NCBI GenBank assembly: GCA_038235705.1
Contig: JBBSTR010000114.1
Span: forward strand, 1 to 6,965
Reading direction: 5' to 3'
Length of the DNA: 6,965 bases
Source of the DNA: CANKBT01 sp038235705
Lineage (GTDB): Bacteria; Actinomycetota; Actinomycetes; Mycobacteriales; SCTD01
Shown: in pieces, positions 1 to 6,520 of the stretch
How the letters are laid out: each line of letters opens with the position of its first letter
How positions within the stretch are numbered: position 1 is the stretch's first letter
Notes under the pieces: model-generated
Told to the model about the DNA's origin: nothing
Database searches by the model: none
The model's input: the letters and a program-made list of their open reading frames with translations, nothing else
Made by a program: the position numbers and the translations under genes

Positions 1-607
1 CGAGCTCGGAGCCCCGGTCGAGGTCGGCGAGCGACGTGCGGCCCCTTGCGGCGTAGACCAGGTAGGCGGCGGCAACGACCAGGCTGGACACCAGCGGCGC
101 GAGAGCGGGGACGACGAACCGGTGGTAGGCGGTCAGCACGCCGGTCAGCACGACCGCCAGCCCGTACAGCGGCACCTGGGGCAGGAACACCCTCAGCAGG
201 TCGGTGCCGACCTGCTGAGCCTGCGGCCCGCACGCCGGGTGCGCACCGAGCAGCAGGCGCACCAGGGTGGGTGCGATCAGGATCCCCAGCGCAGTGACCG
301 GGACGAGCACGACGAGCGTCCAGGTCACCAGCGCCGACACCGTGCGGGACACCTGCTCGGTCGCCCCGGCGGCGAGCGCGGGGGCGAGCACCGGGACGAC
401 CAGCGAGGCCAGGGCGCCGCCCGCGACCACCTCGAACACCACGTTGGGAACGGCGTTCACGGCCTGGTAGGTGCTGCCCAGGCAGTCGTAACCCACCGTC
501 TGCGTGAACACCGCCGTACGCCCGAAGCCGGCCGCACGGGCCAGCACGGTCACCCCGGCGATCCCGGCCGCCGCCCCGACCAGCGAGCGACCGACCGGCA
601 CGGTCAT
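1..607 (-). CDS. murJ: MurJ/MviN-type lipid-linked precursor flippase, N-terminal 202 residues (gene runs off the window)
   Basis: This is a polytopic membrane protein of the MOP (MurJ/MviN) superfamily, whose members flip polyprenyl-linked glycan precursors such as lipid II to the outer face of the membrane. The ATG at 607 opens a frame that stays open to base 1, so the C-terminal part lies outside the window. Visible family features are the first-helix pattern with R24 and R30 around AGFGR (the same six-residue spacing as R18 and R24 of E. coli MurJ), the PN pair at 54-55 and the GGAL…VPVL stretch at about 63-74. Several hydrophobic segments follow (about 60-80, 92-119, 140-160 and 166-187). 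The start overlaps the stop of the PNPT-like gene as ATGA (604-607), which implies translational coupling. The two arginines that follow PNLL in E. coli MurJ are replaced here by F58 and E59, so it is a divergent member. The family call is strong; lipid II as substrate is not shown. Confidence 0.88.
   Translation of the reverse strand, partial: MTVPVGRSLVGAAAGIAGVTVLARAAGFGRTAVFTQTVGYDCLGSTYQAVNAVPNVVFEVVAGGALASLVVPVLAPALAAGATEQVSRTVSALVTWTLVVLVPVTALGILIAPTLVRLLLGAHPACGPQAQQVGTDLLRVFLPQVPLYGLAVVLTGVLTAYHRFVVPALAPLVSSLVVAAAYLVYAARGRTSLADLDRGSEL
192..219. repeat. Perfect 13-bp inverted repeat inside murJ
   Basis: The left arm CTCAGCAGGTCGG (192-204) is the exact reverse complement of the right arm CCGACCTGCTGAG (207-219), with only TG between them. 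The palindrome does not extend further out. It lies wholly within the murJ coding frame, where it encodes part of QQVGTDLLR (about residues 131-139). In RNA it could form a stem of about 12 pairs with a 4-base loop. The function is unknown: it could be a folded mRNA element, a protein-binding site, or chance in a GC-rich coding sequence. Confidence 0.75.
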
Positions 608-1383
608 GGCTGGCCCGCTGCTGGCAGCCGACCCAGACCGTCCAGGTGACGCAGGGCGGGGGTCGCCTCGATCACCCGGGTGAACGACACGACCTCCGAG
701 GCTGCCGTCAGAGCGGCGACCAAGGAGAGCACGGTGATCACCGCTCGCCGTCCGCACCTCTCGACGACGACGAGCCCGAGGGCCGCCCCGAGCGCCCCTG
801 CGCCCGCGTCGCCGAGCATCTGCCGCTCACCGAGGTCGGCAGGCAGCAACGCGCACGTGACGCCGACCAGAGCCGGGTCGCGCAGGACCAGTGCGGTGAG
901 CAGCCCGGTCTTGAGCGCCCGGCCCGGCCGCAGGTCCAGCAGGTTGACGAGGTTGCCACAGCCGGCCACCACGCCCGCACCGAGCAGCAGGTCGGCGCCG
1001 CGGCGCCCGACCAGGTGACCGCCGAGCAACCCCGCAGCCGCGAGCCCGACCACCTTGACCCCGCCGGAGGTCAGGCGCCCGGACGCGAGCGCAGCTGCGT
1101 GTCCGGCGAGGCCCTTCGCCTGCTGTCCCGGACGGTGGCCGACGGCGTCGTCGTACAGACCGACGGCGCAGGCGCCGAGGGCGACGACTGCGGTCGGGGC
1201 CGACCTGGTCGCCGCGGCGAGCGCGAGCGCCGGACCGCTGATCAGCGAGACCGCAGCCCCCCGGTGGTTGGTCCGGGTCAGCGACGCGGGGGCCGCGACC
1301 CGGGAGACAGCCGCGGCCACCGACCCGGCTCGCACGGCCTGGCGCAGCCCCTCCACGAGATCGGTACGGCGGGACGAGGTCAC
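604..1383 (-). CDS. Short MraY/WecA-like (PNPT superfamily) membrane protein, possible glycosyltransferase family 4
   Basis: The 259-residue product resembles polyprenyl-phosphate N-acetylhexosamine-1-phosphate transferases, membrane enzymes that attach a phospho-sugar to an undecaprenyl- or decaprenyl-phosphate carrier. Motifs, in order, are NHRGAAV (40-45), YDD (77-79), KGL (90-92), NLVNLLD (144-150) and GDAGAGALG (191-199), with about six or seven hydrophobic segments between them. I chose the GTG at 1383 because it forms a GTGA overlap with the steB stop and mirrors the ATGA overlap at the other end. A GTG at 1452 would add 23 Arg-rich residues and a 73-base overlap. Typical MraY or WecA proteins are about 320-360 residues, so this one is short. 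It also lacks the lysine of DDxxK, the DG after the N-N-D motif (here DL) and any HIHH-like loop. Membership in the superfamily is likely. Catalytic activity and substrate are open. Confidence 0.75.
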   Translation of the reverse strand: MTSSRRTDLVEGLRQAVRAGSVAAAVSRVAAPASLTRTNHRGAAVSLISGPALALAAATRSAPTAVVALGACAVGLYDDAVGHRPGQQAKGLAGHAAALASGRLTSGGVKVVGLAAAGLLGGHLVGRRGADLLLGAGVVAGCGNLVNLLDLRPGRALKTGLLTALVLRDPALVGVTCALLPADLGERQMLGDAGAGALGAALGLVVVERCGRRAVITVLSLVAALTAASEVVSFTRVIEATPALRHLDGLGRLPAAGQP

Positions 1384-2315
1384 GGCGGACAGGGCCGCGG
1401 CAGCGCGCCGTCGGTGCCGCTCCCGCTGCCGTAGCGGCCGGAGCGCCCGCACTCCTGCTCGAGGAGCGCGAGCACCGTGACGAGCCGTCCGCGCGGCCCG
1501 TCGATGCCGTCGACCGTCGTGACCACCGCGGACAGCGCGTCACTCCCGCGGACCTGCTCGAGCACGCCGCGACCCCCTGGCCGCGCCCCGGCGACGACGG
1601 TCCCGCTGTCGCGACGGTCCAGCGCGGCCGCCAACATGCTGAGCGTGTCGGCGGTGCCCTGCTCCGTGTCCTGCTGCCCCGGGTCGGGGTCGGTGACCGC
1701 GTCGGCGACCAGGAGGACCGCGAGGTCGGCCGGCGCGGCGAGGGCATCGCCGTTCGTGACGTTGAGCTGGATCAGGCCCTCGCTCTGCAACGCACCCAGG
1801 ATCTGCGTCGCCTCGGCGTCGTCGACCGCCCGCCGGCCCTCCCGACCGACCAGAGCCACGGCAAGCTTGTCCAGGACCTGCCCCAACGGGTCCTGCGCGC
1901 TTGCGCCGAGCACCCCGGTCAGCTCGTCGCGCCGGGCCGGGTCGGTGAGCGGTTGCCGCAGCTGCACCTCGGCGCTCACGGTCGCACCGGCTGCCACCAG
2001 GACGGGTTCGAGCTGCTCCCGGACCCCCGACGGGGCGCCGGGCGCGCTCACCAGCAGGACCCGCTGCCCGGCGAGCCGACCCTGCACCAGCTCCGTCGTC
2101 AGCTGGCCGAGGACCTCGTCGTCCGCGGCCGTGAGCCCCTTCTGGGTCATCAGGTCACCCTCGAGACCGCGCTTGTCCGCCGTCAGGCCGGCGACCCGGC
2201 TCTCCAGGTCACCGGGCAGCCGGCCGTTCAGCGCCGTGGTGCCGATCACGATGCCGAGCGCCAGCGCCAGGAAGACCGACACGATCGAGACCAGGTGGTA
2301 GCGGAAGTCGATCAT
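1380..2315 (-). CDS. steB: SteB/MctB-family membrane-anchored envelope protein
   Basis: This is the homologue of Rv1698. That family has been named SteB for its role with SteA in corynebacterial cell separation, and MctB for a reported copper-related role in M. tuberculosis. The start MIDFRYHLVS is the family's conserved N-terminus, so I use the ATG at 2315; an in-frame ATG at 2387 would lie inside steA. Residues 9-27 form one transmembrane anchor (SIVSVFLALALGIVIG). A predicted coiled coil follows at about 34-62, then a mixed alpha/beta domain that should be extracytoplasmic (VLLVSAPGAP near 86-95, DLAVLLVADAV near 197-207). The C-terminus GRYGSGSG…ALP resembles the usual family ending, so the 311-residue length looks complete. 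The start is 4 bases after the steA stop without a clear ribosome binding site, so translation probably depends on reinitiation. Its stop overlaps the next gene as GTGA. The copper role is uncertain here. Confidence 0.9.
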   Translation of the reverse strand: MIDFRYHLVSIVSVFLALALGIVIGTTALNGRLPGDLESRVAGLTADKRGLEGDLMTQKGLTAADDEVLGQLTTELVQGRLAGQRVLLVSAPGAPSGVREQLEPVLVAAGATVSAEVQLRQPLTDPARRDELTGVLGASAQDPLGQVLDKLAVALVGREGRRAVDDAEATQILGALQSEGLIQLNVTNGDALAAPADLAVLLVADAVTDPDPGQQDTEQGTADTLSMLAAALDRRDSGTVVAGARPGGRGVLEQVRGSDALSAVVTTVDGIDGPRGRLVTVLALLEQECGRSGRYGSGSGTDGALPRPCPP

Positions 2316-2319
2316 GAGC

Positions 2320-3498
2320 TCAGAACAACTCGCGCAGACGGTAGACCAGGTCGCTGCCCTGGTCGCCGAGCAGACGCAGGTAGGCACGTCCGACCTCGGA
2401 GACCGTGAGGACCGCCACCACCGCGACGAGCATCGCGACGACCAGGGCGACGAGCGACCAGGAGGAGATCCGGCTTCGGTAGAGGCGGCTGACCCCCTTC
2501 GCGTCCACCAGCTTGCTGCCGACCCGCAGGCGGGTCAGGAACGTGCTCGACATGCCGGACCGTCCCTTGTCCAGGAACTCCAGCAACGTCGCGTGGGTGC
2601 CGACCGCGACGATCAGGGTGGCGCCCTTCTCGTCGGCGAGCAGCATGGCTGCGTCCTCGCTGGTCCCGGCGGCCGGGAACACCACCGCCTCCACGCCGAG
2701 CTGTTCGACCCGTGGCAGCCCGGGCGCCCGGCCGTCGCTGTAGGCGTGCACGACCACCTCGGCGCCGCAGGTCAGGGCCGCGTCGGTGATCGAGTCCATG
2801 TCTCCGATCAGCAGGTGCGGCTTGTGTCCTGCCTCCAGCAGCGCGTCCGCGCCGCCGTCGACGCCGATGAGCACCGGCTTGTACTCCCGGATGTAGTGCC
2901 GCAGCACAGCCAGGTCCTGCTTGTAGTCGTAGCCGCGGACCACGATCAGCACGTGCCGGCCGGCCATGTTCGTACGAAGATCTGGCACACCGACCCCGTC
3001 GAGCAGCAGGTCCCGCTCGCGGAGCATGTATTCCATCGTGTTGGCCGCGAACGCCTCGAGCTGGTCGGCGAGCCCGGTCCGGGCCAGCGCCATCGCCTCC
3101 GCGACGGTCTCCCGGCTCTGCAGGGCTCCGCGCGCCACGACCGTGTCGCCGACGAGCAGCTCGTCGCCGAGCAGTCGGACGCGGTCGCCCTCGCTGACGG
3201 CGTCGAAGACGCCCGGCCCGACCCCGTCCAGCAGCGGGATCCCCGCGGTGACCAGGATGTCCGGTCCCAGGTTCGGGTAGCGGCCGCTCGTGCTCGCCGC
3301 CGCGTTCACGACCACGCTGACCCGGCAGGCCACGAGCGCGTCGGCGCTGACCCGGTCGATGTCCTCGTGGTCGATGACGGCGACGTCACCGGGCTGGAGC
3401 CGCTTGGTCAGGGTCTTGGTACGTCGGTCGAGCCGTGCGGTCCCGATCGACCCGGCCACGTCCGCGCCGCGGCGCGCGCGACGAAGGACCGGTCTCAT
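2320..3498 (-). CDS. steA: SteA-family septal protein with thiamine pyrophosphokinase-like domain
   Basis: The 392-residue product is the homologue of Rv1697 and of corynebacterial SteA, a cell-separation factor that works with SteB at the septum. The N-terminal half (about 1-180) contains the SteA region with NAAASTSGRYPNLGP (65-79). Residues 180-325 resemble the nucleotide-binding fold of thiamine pyrophosphokinase, with GVDGGAD (212-218) and GDMDS (232-236). There is no sign that it is a thiamine enzyme: no thiamine genes are nearby and the family is known for division. One transmembrane helix lies near the C-terminus (about 347-366), which places the large domain in the cytoplasm, followed by a short tail of about 25 residues. 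The ATG at 3498 starts on MRPVLRR; I see no good Shine-Dalgarno sequence, and a possible hairpin sits directly upstream. It is followed by steB after 4 bases, so the SteA–SteB pair is probably made together. Confidence 0.92.
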   Translation of the reverse strand: MRPVLRRARRGADVAGSIGTARLDRRTKTLTKRLQPGDVAVIDHEDIDRVSADALVACRVSVVVNAAASTSGRYPNLGPDILVTAGIPLLDGVGPGVFDAVSEGDRVRLLGDELLVGDTVVARGALQSRETVAEAMALARTGLADQLEAFAANTMEYMLRERDLLLDGVGVPDLRTNMAGRHVLIVVRGYDYKQDLAVLRHYIREYKPVLIGVDGGADALLEAGHKPHLLIGDMDSITDAALTCGAEVVVHAYSDGRAPGLPRVEQLGVEAVVFPAAGTSEDAAMLLADEKGATLIVAVGTHATLLEFLDKGRSGMSSTFLTRLRVGSKLVDAKGVSRLYRSRISSWSLVALVVAMLVAVVAVLTVSEVGRAYLRLLGDQGSDLVYRLRELF

Positions 3499-3499
3499 G

Positions 3500-3528
3500 G
3501 GCCCGAGTCTGCCAGAGCAGCCCGGGCC
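3500..3528 (-). other. Possible small hairpin directly upstream of the steA start
   Basis: On the minus strand GGCCCG (3528-3523) can pair with CGGGCC (3505-3500), and inside it CTGC pairs with GCAG around a TCTG loop, giving a stem of 6 plus 4 pairs with a small internal loop. It ends one base before the steA ATG and fills more than half of the 51-base GNAT/steA gap, where a ribosome binding site would be expected. It could lower or tune steA translation, or it may be chance pairing in GC-rich DNA. Confidence 0.3.
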
Positions 3529-3549
3529 GTCCGAGCGGCACGCGCGCCC

Positions 3550-4701
3550 TCAGAAGTAGTCGTGCAGGGCCGGTCTCGGCCCGGTGAGCGCGGCGGGAAG
3601 ACCGGGCAACGAGCCCTCCAGCAGGCCGAGGCGTCGTAGCGCAGCGGGGTCCGCCGCACCGGCGTAGAGCAGAGCGAGCCCTCTGGTGTGCAGCCGCGGG
3701 AGGCCGCGCCCGAGTGCCGCACCGAGTCGGCCCACCCCGTTCTGCACCGTCAAGCGGAAGGCGCGGTCACCCCGCTCGGGGTCGACGAGGTCGAAGGCCA
3801 GGTCCACGTCGGCTGCCCACCCGCGTGCAGCGACCGCGGCGACCGGGTCCAGCACCCGCAGGCTGTACGGACGTCGCTCGTGCGGTCCGGGCACGACGTC
3901 GGTCAGCAGCACGTCGAGCCCGGCCGTCGGTCCCCGGAAGCGGACGGTGCCGGCGACGGTGCGCCAGCCGGCGACCGAGCGCAGCAGCGCGGCCGTCGCC
4001 TCGGCCGTGGTCGACACCAGCTCGTGGACCAGCAGCTCGGCGTGGCTGCCGTACCCACGTCCCCGGTCGTACGCGACGTATCCGGAAGGCAGCCCGTCCT
4101 GGAGGGCGAGCGTGACGACGTCAGCCTCGAGCACGGCCATGGCACCGGCCGGGTGGTGCGGGCTGACCCGGGTCAGCTCGCCCTGGCTCGAGGCCGCGAC
4201 GGCGTTCCACAGCTCCTGCAGCACCGGGGCGTCTGCGGGCTCGGCGGGACGCAGCCGGACGTCGTCGCCACCACTGACCCCCGCGATCGTCGGCAGGGGC
4301 AGCCTGGTCTCCTCCCAGGCGGCGACGACCTCGAAGCCGAGCGACCGGTAGACCCCCGGCGCGGTCGCATAGAGCCCGGCAAGGGGGGCGTCCGAGCTGC
4401 CCAGGAGTGCGCGCAGCAGGGCACGGACGTGACCTCGTCCCCGCGCGTGCGGCGCGACGGCTACCCCGGCCACCCCGGCGAGCGGCACCGGCGCACCGCC
4501 GAACCACTGGGCGTGGCGCAGCCCGGTTGCCTTCGCCACGAGCCTGCCGTCCTCGAAGACCCCCCACTGCTGGCGCTCCGGCGCCGATCGACGCTGCGCC
4601 TGCGGGTCGCCGCCGAAGGCCTGCAGCCCCAGCGCCCAGGCCTCGTCGAGCTGTGCGTCCGTCGTCAGCCGGACCGGCCTCCCGTCTCCCGGGCCGGTCA
4701 C
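3550..4701 (-). CDS. Eis-like GNAT family N-acetyltransferase
   Basis: The 383-residue product has the length and layout of the Eis family (M. tuberculosis Eis is about 400 residues): an N-terminal GNAT domain (about 9-145), a second GNAT-like region starting near VRLRPAEPADAP (about 148-260) and a C-terminal sterol-carrier-like domain (about 285-383). The acetyl-CoA loop is seen in VAVAPHARGRGHVRALL (80-97). GVYRSLGFE (116-124) matches the Eis segment that carries the general-acid tyrosine, here Y118. The protein ends in DYF, keeping the terminal phenylalanine whose carboxylate is used as the base in Eis. Family members acetylate amines, including aminoglycosides or protein lysines; the natural substrate here is unknown. 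The start is a GTG at 4701, 13 bases after the recN stop, with no clear ribosome binding site. The gene is absent from this position in the M. tuberculosis block, so it is an insertion in that gene order. Confidence 0.88.
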   Translation of the reverse strand: MTGPGDGRPVRLTTDAQLDEAWALGLQAFGGDPQAQRRSAPERQQWGVFEDGRLVAKATGLRHAQWFGGAPVPLAGVAGVAVAPHARGRGHVRALLRALLGSSDAPLAGLYATAPGVYRSLGFEVVAAWEETRLPLPTIAGVSGGDDVRLRPAEPADAPVLQELWNAVAASSQGELTRVSPHHPAGAMAVLEADVVTLALQDGLPSGYVAYDRGRGYGSHAELLVHELVSTTAEATAALLRSVAGWRTVAGTVRFRGPTAGLDVLLTDVVPGPHERRPYSLRVLDPVAAVAARGWAADVDLAFDLVDPERGDRAFRLTVQNGVGRLGAALGRGLPRLHTRGLALLYAGAADPAALRRLGLLEGSLPGLPAALTGPRPALHDYF

Positions 4702-4714
4702 CGGGGGGCGCGCA

Positions 4715-6454
4715 TCATCGTGCGTCCGCCGCGACCATCGCCTTGCTGCTCGCGAGCAGCTCCTCGGCGTGCCCGCGGGCGAGCCCGCTGTCGAGCCCGG
4801 CGAGCATGCGCGACAGCTCGGCGACCCGACCGGCGTCGTCCAGCGCGACCACCCCGCTGGTGGTGATGCTGCCGTCGTCGCTCTTGACGACCTGAAGGTG
4901 CTGGTCGGCGAAGGCCGCGACCTGCGGCAGGTGGGTCACCACGAGCACCTGGTGGTCGCGGGCCAGCCGGGCCAGCCGGCGGCCGACCTCGACCGCGGCC
5001 CGTCCGCCTACCCCGGCGTCGACCTCGTCGAAGACCATCACGGGCACCGGGTCGGTGCCGGCCAGCACGACCTCGACGGCCAGCATGACCCGGCTGAGCT
5101 CCCCGCCCGAGGCGCCCCTGTGCAGCGGCCGCGGCGGGGCACCGGGGTGAGGCACGAGCTGCAGCTCGACGTCGTCGACACCGTGCGGGCCCACCGTGAG
5201 CAGGCGGTCACCCACGGCGATCCCGGTGGCGTCCTCGCGCTGGGTCACCGCGGCCGAGACGTGCGCGTGCGGCATGGCCAGCTCGGTCAGCTCGGCGGAC
5301 ACCGCCTCACCGAGACGGTCTGCCGCGTGCTGACGGGCGGTGCTGAGGTTCCCGGCCTGCGCGGACAGGGCGGACGCGAGTGCTGCCTCCTGCTCGGCGA
5401 GCTGGGCCAGGTCGTCGTCGGTGCCGTCCAGCTCGAGCAGCCGTCGCGAGGCGCGGTCGGCCCACGCGAGCACGTCGTCCAGCGCGCCCTCAGGCGCGTG
5501 GGCGCGGACCAGGCCGGTCAGCACGGCGAGTCGATCCTGCGACGTCGCGAGCGAGGCCGGGTCGACGTCGATGGCCGTCGCATAGGCCGCGACGTCCGCC
5601 GCGACGTCGCCGACGAGCAGGGCGGCCTCAGCGACCCGGGCGGCCAGCGGCGCGACGGTCGGGTCCGTGTCTGCCGCGGACTCCAGGGCCCGGCGGGCCG
5701 CGACGAGCAGCCCCAGGGCGTCGGGCTCGTCACCGGTCTCGGTGCCGGTCAACGCGGTGGACGCCGTCGTCGCCGCCCCGCGAAGGTCGTCGGCCGCGTC
5801 GAGCCGACGGACCAGCGCACGCAGCGTCTCGTCCTCCCCCGGCTGCGGCGCGGCTGCCTCCACGGCGGCCAGCGCAGCCCGCAGACGGTCTGCTTCGCCG
5901 CGGCGGTCAGCCACCTCGGCCTGCAGCTGTTCGTGGGCCGCTCGTGCCTGCCGCCAGTCGTGGTAGGTCTCGGCGACCTCCTCGCGACGCGCCGTCAGGT
6001 CACCGAACCGGTCGAGGGCGTCGCGTTGCCGGGCCCCGCTGAGCAGGCGTTGCTGGTCGCTCTGACCGTGCACGGCGACAACCCGTTCGGCCAGCTCGGC
6101 CAGCACCCCGACCGGCACGGAACGACCCCCCAGGTGCGCGCGGGACCGCCCGTCGGCACCGACGCTGCGCACGATGAGCAGCTCCCCACCGTCGAGCTCG
6201 CCACCCGCGTCGAGCATGCGGAGAACCGCGGGGTGGTCGGCCGGCAGCTCGAGCCGGCCCTCCACGACGGCGCGGGCAGCGCCCGGTCGCACCCGGCCGG
6301 CGTCGCCACGGCCGCCGAACAGCAGGTTGAGCCCCTGGACCACCATCGTCTTGCCCGCGCCGGTCTCCCCGGTGACCACGGTGAGCCCCCGTCCCAGCTC
6401 GGTCACGGCGTCGTCGATGACCCCGAGCCCCTGGATCCGGATCTCGGTCAGCAT
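4715..6454 (-). CDS. recN: DNA repair protein RecN (SMC-like ATPase)
   Basis: RecN is a cytoplasmic SMC-like ATPase that acts early in recombinational repair of double-strand breaks and helps join DNA ends or sister chromatids. The 579-residue product has the full layout. The N-terminal ATPase half carries the Walker A motif GETGAGKT (29-36) and a Q-loop-like VHGQSDQQRLL (128-138). The middle, about 155-390, is an Ala/Glu/Arg-rich coiled-coil region. The C-terminal half carries the ABC signature GASGGELSR (447-455), Walker B VMVFDEVD (472-479) with DAGVGG after it, and the switch histidine in VVTHLPQVAAFAD (505-517). The ATG at 6454 gives MLTEIRIQGLGVI, the standard N-terminus. There is no Shine-Dalgarno sequence, and a -10-like element lies 7 bases upstream, which fits a leaderless message. 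I saw no LexA-type box in the upstream gap. Confidence 0.97.
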   Translation of the reverse strand: MLTEIRIQGLGVIDDAVTELGRGLTVVTGETGAGKTMVVQGLNLLFGGRGDAGRVRPGAARAVVEGRLELPADHPAVLRMLDAGGELDGGELLIVRSVGADGRSRAHLGGRSVPVGVLAELAERVVAVHGQSDQQRLLSGARQRDALDRFGDLTARREEVAETYHDWRQARAAHEQLQAEVADRRGEADRLRAALAAVEAAAPQPGEDETLRALVRRLDAADDLRGAATTASTALTGTETGDEPDALGLLVAARRALESAADTDPTVAPLAARVAEAALLVGDVAADVAAYATAIDVDPASLATSQDRLAVLTGLVRAHAPEGALDDVLAWADRASRRLLELDGTDDDLAQLAEQEAALASALSAQAGNLSTARQHAADRLGEAVSAELTELAMPHAHVSAAVTQREDATGIAVGDRLLTVGPHGVDDVELQLVPHPGAPPRPLHRGASGGELSRVMLAVEVVLAGTDPVPVMVFDEVDAGVGGRAAVEVGRRLARLARDHQVLVVTHLPQVAAFADQHLQVVKSDDGSITTSGVVALDDAGRVAELSRMLAGLDSGLARGHAEELLASSKAMVAADAR

Positions 6455-6461
6455 GCCGCCG

Positions 6462-6489
6462 AGCCTACGGTCGGGCTCGGACAGGTCAG
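6462..6489 (-). promoter_or_regulatory. Candidate promoter for a leaderless recN transcript
   Basis: On the minus strand CTGACC (6489-6484), close to a TTGACA/TTGACC -35 box, is followed after 16 bases by TAGGCT (6467-6462), which fits the actinobacterial -10 pattern TANNNT. The -10 is separated by 7 bases from the A of the recN ATG, so initiation would fall on or next to the start codon. The lack of a Shine-Dalgarno sequence agrees. An inverted repeat CCGAGCC/GGCTCGG (6480-6474 and 6465-6459) surrounds and overlaps the -10 and could be an operator. Confidence 0.5.
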
Positions 6490-6520
6490 GACCGCGAGGA
6501 CCGTGGGCGACCGTCGATCG

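Noticed and set aside
646..1434. Plus-strand open frame opposite the PNPT-like gene
   Set aside because: The minus strand shows membrane segments and PNPT motifs in order, while the plus frame is polar low-complexity sequence.
1384..1452. Upstream GTG start for the PNPT-like gene at 1452
   Set aside because: It adds an Arg-rich stretch with no family match and overlaps steB by 73 bases. The GTG at 1383 forms a GTGA overlap like the next gene junction. An AGGA lies close to 1452, so it cannot be fully excluded.
2316..2387. Longer steB start at 2387
   Set aside because: The extra 24 residues are Cys/Thr/Ser-rich and lie inside steA. The conserved family N-terminus begins at the ATG at 2315.
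2314..3639. 441-residue plus-strand open frame opposite steA
   Set aside because: Composition is low-complexity and lacks motifs, while the opposite strand encodes a clear SteA.
4745..4760. Perfect 16-base palindrome GCTGCTCGCGAGCAGC inside recN
   Set aside because: It is made of common Leu/Ala/Ser codons, and a palindrome this short is not surprising by chance in several kilobases of GC-rich coding DNA.
3688..4866. 392-residue plus-strand open frame opposite the acetyltransferase
   Set aside because: It crosses the boundary of two well-supported minus-strand genes and has no recognisable domain.
5155..5168. 14-base palindrome CGAGCTGCAGCTCG inside recN
   Set aside because: It is short and built of frequent codons, so chance is sufficient.
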